Assembly (NCBI GenBank): GCA_012270545.1
Contig: JAAXID010000088.1
Location: 1 to 53,137 of the forward strand
Length of the DNA stretch: 53,137 nt
Direction of reading: 5' to 3'
Source: Anaerolineae bacterium
GTDB lineage: Bacteria; Chloroflexota; Anaerolineae; Aggregatilineales; Phototrophicaceae
A program made the translations under genes and the position numbers. Positions 8,768 through 17,198 of the stretch are shown in pieces (the first letter of the stretch is position 1; the number at the start of each line of letters is the position of its first letter). The notes beneath the pieces are model-generated. The model saw nothing but the letters and a program-made list of their open reading frames with translations. It did not search any database and was not told the DNA's origin.

Positions 8768-9658
8768 TCATCCCTTGACCCCGCTCAGGACGAAGCCCTG
8801 AATGAAGTAGCGCTGCGCCAAAAAGAAAACAATCATAGGCGGCGCGAGCGCCATGCCGGAAGCCGCCATCATCAAAGCGAAGTCCGAGCGGTATTCGGAG
8901 ACGAATGCCGAAATGCCGACCGAAATGGGGAATTTGCTCTGATCCTGAATGTAGATCAAGGGCAGCAAGAACTCGTTCCAGTAGAAGAAGAAGGCGAAGA
9001 TGGCCACCGTCGCCAATGCCGGTCGCGAAAGCGGCAGCATGATGTTGAGGAAGATCTGCATGCGATTGGCGCCGTCAATGCGCGCCGCGTCTTCCAGGTC
9101 TATGGGCACCGTCATGAAAAACTGCCGCAAGAGGAAGGTATAGAAGGGCTGTGCGAAGAAGGCTGGCACCAGAATCGGTAGATAAGAATTCAGCCAGCCG
9201 AACCAGCGGAACATCAAAAAAGAGGGGATGAGCGTCACCCAAATTGGCACCATCATCGTCGACAGCATGAGGACGAAGAGGGCGTCCTTTCCGGGAAAGC
9301 GAAAGCGTGCGAAACCATAAGCGGCAAGGGAACTGCCGATCAGCGTGCCCATGACGCCGATTATGGTGATAACGGCGGTATTGATCGTGTAAGTCAGGAA
9401 GGGGACCTGATTAAAAACCTCGCCATAATTGGACCACATCCAGGTATCGGGGATCCATTCAATAGGGTAGGTGAAGATCTGATGCTTTGGCTTCAAGCTG
9501 GTGGAAAGCATCCAGAGCAGGGGATAGAGAAAGAGCAAAGCGCCTGGGATCAATATTAGGTAGGTCAGAAGGCTGTTTTGCAGATGCAGCCGTCTTCGGC
9601 GCGACCAGAAGCTGGCGCCTTTTCCCTTGCTTGTTGCTGATACTGCCGCAGTAGCCAT
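8768..9658 (-). CDS. ABC sugar transporter permease, MalG type
   Basis: A 296-residue permease with about six membrane spans. The start chosen is ATG at 9658 (MATAAVSATSK), 10 bases after the upstream permease ends, with an AAGGCG ribosome site. A longer reading would run 100 bases into that gene and has a low-complexity N-terminus. MalG hallmarks are SLKPKHQIF after the first span and the EAA loop LEDAARIDGA, then IMLPLSRP. It forms a heterodimer with the MalF-type partner directly upstream and a Tat-exported binding protein further upstream. Confidence 0.92.
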   Translation of the reverse strand: MATAAVSATSKGKGASFWSRRRRLHLQNSLLTYLILIPGALLFLYPLLWMLSTSLKPKHQIFTYPIEWIPDTWMWSNYGEVFNQVPFLTYTINTAVITIIGVMGTLIGSSLAAYGFARFRFPGKDALFVLMLSTMMVPIWVTLIPSFLMFRWFGWLNSYLPILVPAFFAQPFYTFLLRQFFMTVPIDLEDAARIDGANRMQIFLNIMLPLSRPALATVAIFAFFFYWNEFLLPLIYIQDQSKFPISVGISAFVSEYRSDFALMMAASGMALAPPMIVFFLAQRYFIQGFVLSGVKG

Positions 9659-9668
9659 AACGCGCGCC

Positions 9669-10556
9669 TTAGACCAATTCGTAATTGACGCGATAACGCG
9701 AGACCCAAATGATGCCGAGTGTGATGAGGAAAATAATGACGAAGAGCACTCCGGCCTGGGCGGAGGCGTAGCCAAGACGCAGCTCGCGGAAGGTGGTGAT
9801 GTAGAGATTGATGGAATAGAAATAGGTGGCGAAGTTGGGTCCGCCCTTGGTCATGATATAGGCTTGGGTGAATACCTGCATCGTGTTGATAAAACCGACA
9901 ATGAGCACGAAGAATATCGATGGCGACATCAGCGGGATGGTGATGCTCCAGAGGCGCCAGCGGCGGTTGGCGCCATCGACCTCGGCCGCTTCGTAGAGTT
10001 CGGGCGGGATGCCCTGCAAGCCGGCCAGAAAGATGATAATCGTGCTGCCGACGCGCCAGAGCTCCATGATGATGATGGACGGCAGCGCCCAGCTCTCGGA
10101 GACGAGCCAGCCGATCCGCTTGATGCCAATCAATCCCAAAAGCCAATTCAATGCGCCGAATTCACGATGAAAGAGAATGGCCCACAGTACCGCCACCGCC
10201 ACGCCGGAGAGCACCGCCGGCAGATAATAGATGGTGCGGAAGATCCGAATGCCGCGCACCGGCTGATTCATGACCAGGGCTAGGCCGAAGCCGATGATGA
10301 GATTCAGTATCAAGTAGAAGAAAGTGAATACCAGCGTGACCTTTAGCGATTGCCAGAAGCGCGAATCTTGCGAGAGCTGGATGTAATTCTCGAAACCGAT
10401 CCATTCCATGGCCGAGACGCCATTCCAGTTGGTGAAGCTGAAACCGAGCGCGGCGATCAAGGGACCGGCGGTGAAAACCAGGAAACCGATGAACCAGGGC
10501 AATATGAAGAGATAACCCTGTATGGCCTCGCGGCGGAGGAGGTCGCTATTGAACAT
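9669..10556 (-). CDS. ABC sugar transporter permease, MalF type
   Basis: A 295-residue permease with an ATG start. The N-terminal span (GYLFILPWFIGFLVFTAGPL, about residues 14-33) is nearly the same as in the permease at 329-1285, showing that the two importers are homologous. The EAA loop reads ELYEAAEVDGANRR, then ITIPLMSP, a full match to the ATPase-docking motif. It lies between the binding-protein gene (182 bases upstream, separated by a palindromic repeat) and the MalG-type gene (10-base gap). No ATPase is encoded in the cluster. Confidence 0.93.
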   Translation of the reverse strand: MFNSDLLRREAIQGYLFILPWFIGFLVFTAGPLIAALGFSFTNWNGVSAMEWIGFENYIQLSQDSRFWQSLKVTLVFTFFYLILNLIIGFGLALVMNQPVRGIRIFRTIYYLPAVLSGVAVAVLWAILFHREFGALNWLLGLIGIKRIGWLVSESWALPSIIIMELWRVGSTIIIFLAGLQGIPPELYEAAEVDGANRRWRLWSITIPLMSPSIFFVLIVGFINTMQVFTQAYIMTKGGPNFATYFYSINLYITTFRELRLGYASAQAGVLFVIIFLITLGIIWVSRYRVNYELV

Positions 10557-10612
10557 TGTCTTGCTGGTGTCTTAGTTATCCCAAGTTACTGGTGCGAGAG
10601 TGCTGCCTCATT

Positions 10613-10724
10613 CTACCCCCACCCCTAACCCCTCCCCCACAAAGAGGGAGGGGCTTAAACTTCGCGTGTGAGCGAGTGTCCTCCCCCTTCCTAGCTCGCT
10701 GGGGAGGGGGCCGGGGGGTGGGGT
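10613..10724. repeat. GC-rich REP-like palindrome, copy 1
   Basis: This fills most of the gap between the binding-protein and MalF genes. A left arm of ACCCC-rich sequence is answered by a right arm GGGGAGGGGGCC followed by GGGGGGTGGGGT. An inner hairpin (CCTCCCC / GGGGAGG) has the loop word CTAGCTCGCT. Related elements occur at 16036, 42924 and 51654. In the transcript it forms a strong stem between binding protein and permeases. Confidence 0.75.
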
Positions 10725-10737
10725 CACCACCAGCGCC

Positions 10738-12066
10738 TTACTCATCCTCGAAGTAGCGATCGGCCGCGGCATTGGCTTCTTCTTCGACCTCGCGAAGCAT
10801 TTGTTCCGGATCGTTGCCCTCAAATACGCCGATGATGCGGGCGTTCCAGGCCGCGTCAAACTCGCCCTGGTAGACGGGATAGGACCAATTGATGGCGTCA
10901 TTGAGCATCTGGTCTGGGAAGACTTGCACCTTTCTGCCCTTCCAGATATCCGTCCCCGCCACTTCTTCCCAGCGCGGCACCGAGGAAAGCCGACCTGGCA
11001 AACTGCGCAGTTGATTGGATATGAGGATGTTGGTCGATTCCGTATTGGTGATGTACTTGCAGAATTCCCAAGCGACATCAAGGTCTGCGGTGTTGGTGGC
11101 GATGCCCCAGGCGCCGCCGGCAGCCGAGACCGCGGACAAACCGGTGGAGCCGCGCGGAAACTTAACGATATCCCATTCAAAGGAATCGCCGATGCCATCC
11201 AGAATGTAGTAGGCCGCCCAGGAACCCTGCACCTCCATCGCGATATTGCCAGTCAGGAATGGATCCAGCCCGGCGGGCGTATTGCCACGGTGCACCACAT
11301 TGCCGGCCGCCATCTCATCTTGGAGCCGCTGCAATGTAGCGACATTCTCGGGATTATTGACGATGCAATGGCGGTAGTCATCGGTGTAGATGGCGCCGCC
11401 GCCGGCATGCAGCAAGCCCATAATCAACCAAGGCCATTGGTGCATTTCCAAGCCCCAGCGGGTCTGTTCGCTCGGGTCGCCTTCTTGGAAGGCTGAGGCA
11501 ATCTCATAGCACTCGTCCCAGGTCCAGTCGTCGGTGGGGTAGGGCACGCCCGCTTCATCGAACATGGTCTTGTTGTAATAGATAGCCCAGTTCGAGAAGT
11601 CGTAGGGCAGGGTCATCAACTGGCCCTCGTAGGAATTCTGCGCCACTTGAGCGGGCCAAAAGTCTGACAGATCCATGCCATCGCGCGCCATCAGGTCGTT
11701 CAGCGGATGAATCCAACCACGCCCGCCGAAGGGAGCGACGTCAAAGGAACGGACGTAAAAGAGATCCGGCAAGGTCCCGGCAACGCCGGCCGTGTTGATC
11801 TGCGTATAGTATTGCTCAGAGTCGCCGTGATTGATGAGATTGATAGCAATGTCGGGAAACTCTTCGTTAAAATTCTCGATGACGATTTTGAAGTCATTCA
11901 CGCTCAAGGTGTTATGGTTCGTATTCCATTGCAGCGCGCCTGACATGTCGCTTTGCGCCAATGAGGCAAAGGGCAGCGCGCCCGATGCCGCAATGCCGCC
12001 CGCCATTGCGCCGGCCGACTTCAAAAAATCGCGCCGACTTAAGCCCCCAGAATTCCTTCTATACAT
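10738..12066 (-). CDS. ABC sugar-binding protein, family 1, Tat-exported
   Basis: A 442-residue extracellular solute-binding protein. The start is ATG at 12066 because a perfect ribosome site (AAGGAGG, 5-base spacing) precedes it; an upstream in-frame start at 12114 lacks one. The N-terminus carries a textbook twin-arginine signal: Ser10-Arg-Arg-Asp-Phe-Leu-Lys16, then a weakly hydrophobic AGAMAGGIAASGALPF stretch, cleaved near LAQ. Export in folded form is therefore expected, as is common for Chloroflexota sugar-binding proteins. MalF and MalG permeases and a zinc alcohol dehydrogenase follow in the same direction. The ligand is unknown. Confidence 0.93.
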   Translation of the reverse strand: MYRRNSGGLSRRDFLKSAGAMAGGIAASGALPFASLAQSDMSGALQWNTNHNTLSVNDFKIVIENFNEEFPDIAINLINHGDSEQYYTQINTAGVAGTLPDLFYVRSFDVAPFGGRGWIHPLNDLMARDGMDLSDFWPAQVAQNSYEGQLMTLPYDFSNWAIYYNKTMFDEAGVPYPTDDWTWDECYEIASAFQEGDPSEQTRWGLEMHQWPWLIMGLLHAGGGAIYTDDYRHCIVNNPENVATLQRLQDEMAAGNVVHRGNTPAGLDPFLTGNIAMEVQGSWAAYYILDGIGDSFEWDIVKFPRGSTGLSAVSAAGGAWGIATNTADLDVAWEFCKYITNTESTNILISNQLRSLPGRLSSVPRWEEVAGTDIWKGRKVQVFPDQMLNDAINWSYPVYQGEFDAAWNARIIGVFEGNDPEQMLREVEEEANAAADRYFEDE

Positions 12067-12082
12067 AGTTGCCTCCTTGTAA

Positions 12083-12122
12083 CTATCAGTAATATCTGAA
12101 AGCGCAGAACTCACGCTGATAG
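12083..12122. promoter_or_regulatory. Inverted repeat in the 5' leader of the sugar-binding gene
   Basis: CTATCAG (12083-12089) and CTGATAG (12116-12122) are perfect inverted copies 26 bases apart, placed between the promoter and the ribosome site of the binding-protein gene. They could be a LacI/GntR-type operator pair or an mRNA stem. No regulator gene is adjacent. Confidence 0.4.
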
Positions 12123-12125
12123 AAA

Positions 12126-12154
12126 AGCATAACCAATCAGGCGAAAGCTGTCAA
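12126..12154 (-). promoter_or_regulatory. Strong sigma70-type promoter for the sugar importer
   Basis: On the minus strand a perfect TTGACA (12154-12149), a 17-base spacer and TATGCT (12131-12126) stand about 60 bases before the ATG of the Tat-exported binding protein. Spacing and position are ideal. Its transcript would begin near 12119, within the inverted repeat at 12083-12122. Confidence 0.7.
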
Positions 12155-12180
12155 AAATGCCCCCTTTCTCGACGCTGGCG

Positions 12181-13215
12181 CTAGAGATGCACTCGCTGCC
12201 CGTCGCGCGCCGACTGATAGGCGGCCAGGATCATTTCGATGCAGACCTTGCCGTCTTCGGCGGTGGCCAGCGGCGGACCCTCGCCTTTGATGAAGTCGAC
12301 GACAGGGCGAGCGACACCGTGGATGCGTGAGCCGTGTGGCACGAAGGGGAAGTCAAAGCGTTCCCAGTCCTCAGCGCCGGCGCGGAAGAGCTTCAGCGGC
12401 GTACCCTCTGCTGGCGGTATGGTGGATGGCGCGTCGCCGTAATTCTGATGAATGGTGCCGGCATCGCCATAGATCTCGGTGGTGGCTTCGGCCGCCAGCT
12501 GGGTCGAGCTGTTGAACAGGATGCCGATCTCGCCTTGGCTGAAGCGGTAGATGGCAACGCCGTTGTCGTCCGGCGCGACATCGGTGACGATGTTGTCGAT
12601 CTCCGCCATTACGCTGACGGGGCGTCCCAGCATCCAATAGAACCAATCGGCGGCGTGCGAGGCGTCGTCCATGAACATGCCCATGTTCTGAACCGGATCC
12701 ATGTGCCAGTTGCCGGACTGGGCGAAGGCCGGCATCAGCAAAGCTGGGATGGCGTGTCGGCGGCGGATGACGGCGATCTCCCCGACCGCGCCCTCGTCAA
12801 TCAGCGCTTTCATCTTCTGGTTGATGGGGTCGCCGCGCATCTGATAGCACATGCTGAATTTCACGCCGGTTCGCTTAATGGCGTCAATGATGGCGTCGCA
12901 GTCTGCCAGTGTCAGCGCCATCGGCTTTTGCAGCAGGACGTGCTTGCCAGCTTCAGCCGCCGCGATGACATGCTCGGCGTGTCGATTGGTCGGGCTGGTG
13001 ACGAAGACGGCATCGATATCCGCGCGCGCCAGCATTTGGTCGAGGTCGGGCATCCACTCCAAACCGAACTCGGCCGCCCGCGCTTGACCGCGTACCTGAT
13101 CGTCATCCCAAGCGACAACCACGTCGGCATCGTCGTAATCGGCGATGACGCGGCAGTAGCCAAGTACGTGACCATGAGCGAAGCTGATGACGCCGAGCCG
13201 AATTGGATTGGGCAT
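12181..13215 (-). CDS. Gfo/Idh/MocA-family NAD(P)-dependent oxidoreductase
   Basis: A 344-residue two-domain dehydrogenase. The Rossmann domain begins at residue 6 (RLGVISFAHGH, a divergent form of GxGxxG). The motif usually read as EKP is LQKPMAL at about residues 94-100, keeping the lysine thought to act in catalysis. The C-terminal alpha/beta domain includes the dimer sheet and a histidine-bearing segment MFMDDASHAADW, where family enzymes place the active-site His. It lies 6 bases past the end of the Rieske gene and upstream of the sugar importer. Known relatives oxidise sugars, inositol or sugar acids; the substrate is unassigned. Confidence 0.87.
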   Translation of the reverse strand: MPNPIRLGVISFAHGHVLGYCRVIADYDDADVVVAWDDDQVRGQARAAEFGLEWMPDLDQMLARADIDAVFVTSPTNRHAEHVIAAAEAGKHVLLQKPMALTLADCDAIIDAIKRTGVKFSMCYQMRGDPINQKMKALIDEGAVGEIAVIRRRHAIPALLMPAFAQSGNWHMDPVQNMGMFMDDASHAADWFYWMLGRPVSVMAEIDNIVTDVAPDDNGVAIYRFSQGEIGILFNSSTQLAAEATTEIYGDAGTIHQNYGDAPSTIPPAEGTPLKLFRAGAEDWERFDFPFVPHGSRIHGVARPVVDFIKGEGPPLATAEDGKVCIEMILAAYQSARDGQRVHL

Positions 13216-13221
13216 TTCTGT

Positions 13222-13620
13222 CTACCTTTCCTTTACGAAGTCATTTACATCGACATCGACGATGAGATCGTCGCCGTCGACGATGATGGGGTAGGTCTTG
13301 ACACGGACATCGGGGTCGACCAGGCATTGGCCAGTGGCGATATCGAACTGCCAGGCGTGCCAGGGGCAGCGGATGATCTCGCCCTCGCGCTCATAGCCAA
13401 CGAAGCCGTCGGTGGCGGAGGGCGGCGCATGGATGCTGCTGCGGCCCGCCACCTCGCCGGTGCAGAGCGGACCGCGTTTGTGCGGGCAGATATTGCGCAG
13501 CGCGTAGAAGCGGCCGTTTACGTTGAAGATGCCGATGCCGGCGCGGCCGCGAAAGGGCACGATGATCACCCGACCGCCGACCGGAATCTCCTTCGCTTTG
13601 CCGACGACGATGCCGCTCAC
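13222..13620 (-). CDS. Rieske [2Fe-2S] ferredoxin-like protein
   Basis: A 132-residue soluble Rieske protein. The cluster ligands are visible as Cys45-x-His47 (CPHKRG) and Cys85-x2-His88 (CPWHAW). The segment between them is longer than in minimal ferredoxins, as in many stand-alone members. The start is GTG at 13620, overlapping the TGA stop of the upstream amidohydrolase (GTGA), so the two are translationally coupled; a longer reading would run into that gene. There is no oxygenase catalytic domain, so it probably passes electrons or serves as a subunit with the amidohydrolases. The actual oxygenase partner, if any, is not beside it. Confidence 0.88.
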   Translation of the reverse strand: MSGIVVGKAKEIPVGGRVIIVPFRGRAGIGIFNVNGRFYALRNICPHKRGPLCTGEVAGRSSIHAPPSATDGFVGYEREGEIIRCPWHAWQFDIATGQCLVDPDVRVKTYPIIVDGDDLIVDVDVNDFVKER

Positions 13621-14798
13621 GCCACAACCGATTCGATCATGTCGTCGGAGATGCGCAGCAAATCGAGCGCGTTCTCGGCGAAGATGCGCCGGTGCGTGCG
13701 CTCGTCCAGCTTGGGCAAGACAGTCACCGGGTCGTTCCAGTCCCAGTGTGGAAAATCGGTGCAAAACACCAGGGTCTCATCTGCGTGAAGCATTTCCAGC
13801 ATCTGATAGACCTGTTCGTTTTTCGGCGGCTCATGCATCGGCTGCGAACCGATGCGGATATGCTCGCGGAAATATTCGCTCGGCAGCCGCTTCAGCCAAG
13901 GGGTCTGATCGCCGATGGCTTTCCAGTCGGCGTCCATGTGCCACATCAACGGCACAGCCCACATCTGCTGCACTTCGATCAGGGCGACTTTGAGGCTGGG
14001 GAACAGCTCAAACACGCCTTCGCATATCAACGATGCGGCTTGGGCGCTGGCCAGGCAGGGCCGAGTCATGCGCGATTCCATGTAGTAGCTGGGGTATCCG
14101 GCCGGGGTCGGCGTCGATCCCGGGCTATCCCCGCCAATATGCGCGACCACCGGCAAGTCATGCTCGGCGCAGGCTTCCCATATCGGATGATAAACGCGCT
14201 TGCCAAATAGATGCGGCGACAGCAGCGGCATCATGACCGCGACCGTGTCTTTGCGAGGCGCCAGGCGGTGGATCTCTTTGACCGCCAGCGCCGGATCATT
14301 GGGCGCGACCAGGATGGCGTTGACCACGCGCGGATCTCTCCCCAGCCAATGTTCGATTGTGTAGTCGTTAAAGGCCGTGCAAAGCGCGGCTGCCCAGTCC
14401 GGATCGGGCAAGCCAGCATAAGCGTAAAAGGTGGGCGGTCCCGTGAGCAAGGCGATATCGATGTTCCAGCGGTCAAGTAATTCTTTCTGCGTGAACTTCA
14501 GCGAGAAGTTAAATTCCCGCTCCTTGAGCTCAGGGTCCTTCAGGTCGGTTCGTGTCCGGCGGTAGGGCGTATTGGCATATCCGCTGCCAGGTAGATGCAA
14601 GCCTTGATCGAGCAGATGTTCTTGGTAGAACTTGGGTAAATAGGGCAGCAGGTCTTCCGGCTCGCGGTAGTTGTGATGGACATCGCAATCGACAAGTCTG
14701 ACGCGCTCCTTGCTCTTGGCGGTCCAGCCGGGCGCGGCGATGGGCGCGGCGCCTTTCTTGCCGATGTGGATTTGCTCGAGTTTGTCGGGTGTTTGCAT
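13617..14798 (-). CDS. Amidohydrolase-2 family metal-dependent hydrolase/decarboxylase, copy A
   Basis: A 393-residue TIM-barrel enzyme of the amidohydrolase-2 group (relatives include ACMSD and resorcylate decarboxylases as well as true hydrolases). The metal site starts with DCDVHHN at residues 37-43. A histidine-containing strand (VVAHIGGDS) and the C-terminal FCTDFPHWDWNDP supply further ligands, including the barrel-end Asp. It is a near-copy of the gene immediately upstream and is coupled by a 4-base GTGA overlap to the Rieske gene. An aromatic or cyclic substrate is suggested by the Rieske partner. The start is ATG at 14798. Confidence 0.88.
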   Translation of the reverse strand: MQTPDKLEQIHIGKKGAAPIAAPGWTAKSKERVRLVDCDVHHNYREPEDLLPYLPKFYQEHLLDQGLHLPGSGYANTPYRRTRTDLKDPELKEREFNFSLKFTQKELLDRWNIDIALLTGPPTFYAYAGLPDPDWAAALCTAFNDYTIEHWLGRDPRVVNAILVAPNDPALAVKEIHRLAPRKDTVAVMMPLLSPHLFGKRVYHPIWEACAEHDLPVVAHIGGDSPGSTPTPAGYPSYYMESRMTRPCLASAQAASLICEGVFELFPSLKVALIEVQQMWAVPLMWHMDADWKAIGDQTPWLKRLPSEYFREHIRIGSQPMHEPPKNEQVYQMLEMLHADETLVFCTDFPHWDWNDPVTVLPKLDERTHRRIFAENALDLLRISDDMIESVVA

Positions 14799-14840
14799 GT
14801 TTTTCCCCCAATACAGGTGCTATAGTAACGACGAAGCGCC

Positions 14841-16025
14841 TCAGGCCACGACTGCCTCGATCATGTCATCGGTGATGCGCAGCAAATCGAGTGCGTTCTC
14901 GGCGAAGATGCGCCGGTGCGTGCGCTCGTCCAGCTTGGGCAAGACAGTCACCGGGTCGTTCCAGTCCCAGTGCGGAAAATCGGTGCAAAACACCAGGGTC
15001 TCATCTGCGTGAAGCATTTCCAGCATCTGATAGACCTGTTCGCTTTTCGGCGGCTCATGCATCGGCTGCGTGCCAACGCGGATATGCTCGCGGAAATACT
15101 CGCTCGGCAGCCGCTTCAACCAAGGGGTCTGATCGCCGATGGCTTTCCAGTCGGCGTCCATGTGCCACATCAACGGCACAGCCCACATCTGCTGCGCTTC
15201 GATAAACGCGAATTTGAGGTTTGGGTAGAGCTCAAAGACGCCCTCCGCGATCAGCGAAGCCGCCTGGGCGCTGGCCAAGCTGGGGCGGATCATACGGTAT
15301 TCTGTGTAGTAGCTGGGGAATCCGGCCGGGGTCGGCGTCGATCCTGGGCTGTCCCCAATAATATGCGCGACCACCGGCAAGTCATGCTCGGCGCAGGCTT
15401 CCCATATCGGATGATAAACGCGCTTGCCATATAGCTGCGGCGTCAACATCGGCATCAGAACGGCGACCGTGTCTTTGCGAGGCGCCAGGCGATGAATCTC
15501 TTTGACCGCCAGCGCTGGATCGTTCGGCGCGACCAGAATCGCGTTGACCACGCGCGGATCTCGCTCCAGCCAATGCTCGATCGTCCAGTCGTTAAAGGCG
15601 GTGCAAAGTGCGGCCGCCCAGTCCGGATCGGGCAAGCCGGCACAAGCGTAAAGGGGCGGCGGTCCCGTTAGCAGCGCATAGTCTATATTCCAGCGGTCGA
15701 GCAATTCTTTCTGCGTAAACTCCAGCGAGTAGTTGAATTCTCGCGCCTTGAGCTCAGGGTCCTTCAGGTCGGATCGATACCGGCGGTAGGGCATGTTGGC
15801 ATAGCCGGGGTCGGGCAAGTGCAAGCCCTGATCAAGCAGGTGCTCTTGGTAAAACTTCGGCAGGTATGGCAGCAGTTCTTCCGGCTCGCGGAAATTGTGA
15901 TGGACATCGCAGTCGACAAGTCTGACGCGCTCCTTGCTTTTGGCGGTCCAGCCGGGTGCGGCGATTGGCGCGGCGCCTTTCATGCCGATGTAGATTTGCT
16001 CGAGTTTGTCGCGTGTCTGAGCCAT
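14841..16025 (-). CDS. Amidohydrolase-2 family metal-dependent hydrolase/decarboxylase, copy B
   Basis: A 394-residue paralogue of the downstream gene, with the same metal motifs (DCDVHHN near residue 38, FCTDFPHWDWNDP near the C-terminus). At the DNA level the last few hundred bases of the two genes are almost identical, which points to recent tandem duplication or gene conversion. The N-terminal halves differ more (for example MKGAAP against KKGAAP, and other loop changes near residues 70-130), so substrate ranges may have diverged. ATG at 16025 has a strong GGAGG ribosome site; the gap to copy A is 42 bases. It heads the amidohydrolase-Rieske-Gfo/Idh run. Confidence 0.88.
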   Translation of the reverse strand: MAQTRDKLEQIYIGMKGAAPIAAPGWTAKSKERVRLVDCDVHHNFREPEELLPYLPKFYQEHLLDQGLHLPDPGYANMPYRRYRSDLKDPELKAREFNYSLEFTQKELLDRWNIDYALLTGPPPLYACAGLPDPDWAAALCTAFNDWTIEHWLERDPRVVNAILVAPNDPALAVKEIHRLAPRKDTVAVLMPMLTPQLYGKRVYHPIWEACAEHDLPVVAHIIGDSPGSTPTPAGFPSYYTEYRMIRPSLASAQAASLIAEGVFELYPNLKFAFIEAQQMWAVPLMWHMDADWKAIGDQTPWLKRLPSEYFREHIRVGTQPMHEPPKSEQVYQMLEMLHADETLVFCTDFPHWDWNDPVTVLPKLDERTHRRIFAENALDLLRITDDMIEAVVA

Positions 16026-16035
16026 GTCGCCTCCA

Positions 16036-16069
16036 TCCCGCAGCCCCTTCTCAGAATTGAGAGAAGGGG
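16036..16069. repeat. REP-like palindrome, copy 2
   Basis: CCCCTTCTC (16044-16052) and GAGAAGGGG (16061-16069) form a 9-bp stem with an 8-base loop. On the minus strand the stem is followed by CTGCGGGATGG, like the tail of the element at 51654 (CTGCGGGTGGGGTAG). No T run follows, so it is not a classical terminator. Confidence 0.65.
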
Positions 16070-16139
16070 ACTCTACTAGATTGCGTCACACAAGATTTCC
16101 ATTACAATGTCCCGGTCAAGCGCCTTGACCAGGCAATAA

Positions 16140-17132
16140 TCATAATTGGTGCCCGCGACCGAAGAAATCGCTGATCAGCCCTTGCAAATAAGTGCTGAAT
16201 CGCTTTTGTGGATCGAAAACTTCCAGCGCTTCGATCTGTACTGCCTGGCAAATCACTTCTTCACGGAAGCGTTCCAATTCAGTTCCATAAGGATACCCGG
16301 CTTTGTCGCGGTAGACATGGCAGGCTTCATGAACCAGCACACCCGCCAGCCAGACGATCGCGCTCTCCACATCGGCGTCATTCCATAAATAGGTATGGCT
16401 GGGCGGCAAGGCAAATGACCGCAGAGACGTGTCCACACCCAAAATGCCTTCATTGGTCTCTCGAATGTGTTTGAGTTCATTAACCGTGTACGCGTACCAG
16501 GCCGGCGCGCCATCCCTCAGCATATCTAGAGCGGCTTCGACCCGGGCGACAAAACGCGGCGACCCGTCTATCACCACCGATGGATGCTTGCACTGGCCCA
16601 CTTGAAAAGCGAGGTAACCGCGGATCCAGTCTTCGTTGGACGAACAAACGGCATGGCTGGCCTGACAGCAATTGTCGGCGCCCGCGGGGAGGCTGATGGC
16701 GCTGCCGGTTGTAGTTTGCGCGTGGGAAATCGTTAGCGCGGGTGGCGCTGGGCATTGCTTACTTTGAAAAGCCCAATAACCGCCGACCCAATCCGCATCT
16801 GAAATACATTGTCTATCAACAAAACAACAGTTGTCGATTTGAGAAGGTTGTGGCTGTGATGCGGGAGATTCCGCGCTGCCCACGCGGGCGTAAGCGATCC
16901 AATCCGCCATCCACAGGTCGCGGCCCAGCCTGTTGATCTTCAGCCAACGATTGAACTGGCCGACGACATTCAGCACACTGCCCGCCGGCGCGCTTTCAAC
17001 AATCTCGCTCTGCAGGCTGTACCCAGCTCGCAAATTGCTGTTGTGAGTTATGCGAATGTGATAATCCTGTGCCGATGCCACAGCGCACAGAAGGAAGGCC
17101 GCTACTAATGCTGCGAATATCTTTGCTTTCAT
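16140..17132 (-). CDS. Exported SH3-like protein with HExxH metallopeptidase motif
   Basis: A 330-residue secreted protein of unknown function. The start is ATG at 17132 (MKAKIFAALVAAFLL), giving a clean Sec signal cleaved near ASA-QD; AGGTGAGG lies upstream. Next comes a bacterial SH3-like segment (about residues 25-85, with NSNLRAGYSLQSEIV). Two copies of a cysteine motif follow (DNCC...W..GYWAFQ..QC and DNCC...W.RGYLAFQ.GQC), which look like short disulfide-held repeats. The C-terminal half holds LVHEACHVYRDKAGYPYGTELERFREE, with HEACH matching the zincin HExxH motif and nearby glutamates as possible third ligands. A cell-wall or surface peptidase is plausible but unproven. Confidence 0.75.
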   Translation of the reverse strand: MKAKIFAALVAAFLLCAVASAQDYHIRITHNSNLRAGYSLQSEIVESAPAGSVLNVVGQFNRWLKINRLGRDLWMADWIAYARVGSAESPASQPQPSQIDNCCFVDRQCISDADWVGGYWAFQSKQCPAPPALTISHAQTTTGSAISLPAGADNCCQASHAVCSSNEDWIRGYLAFQVGQCKHPSVVIDGSPRFVARVEAALDMLRDGAPAWYAYTVNELKHIRETNEGILGVDTSLRSFALPPSHTYLWNDADVESAIVWLAGVLVHEACHVYRDKAGYPYGTELERFREEVICQAVQIEALEVFDPQKRFSTYLQGLISDFFGRGHQL

Positions 17133-17198
17133 GGATAACCTCACCTGGGTCCTCGTGCGCATGCAGGGCGTTGAGCCTGCCTGGCGATTCCAATCTCG

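Noticed and set aside
9658-9775. Longer N-terminus for the second MalG-type permease
   Set aside because: It would overlap the upstream permease by about 100 bases and adds low-complexity serine-rich residues. ATG at 9658 has a ribosome site and the family length.
12334-13788. 484-residue plus-strand open frame opposite the Gfo/Idh and Rieske genes
   Set aside because: The opposite strand has clear Gfo/Idh and Rieske motifs. The long frame is a by-product of GC-rich codon use and has an unlikely composition.
16044-16069. Hairpin after the Gfo/amidohydrolase run as a terminator
   Set aside because: The stem is good but neither strand has a following T run. It matches the REP-like family.
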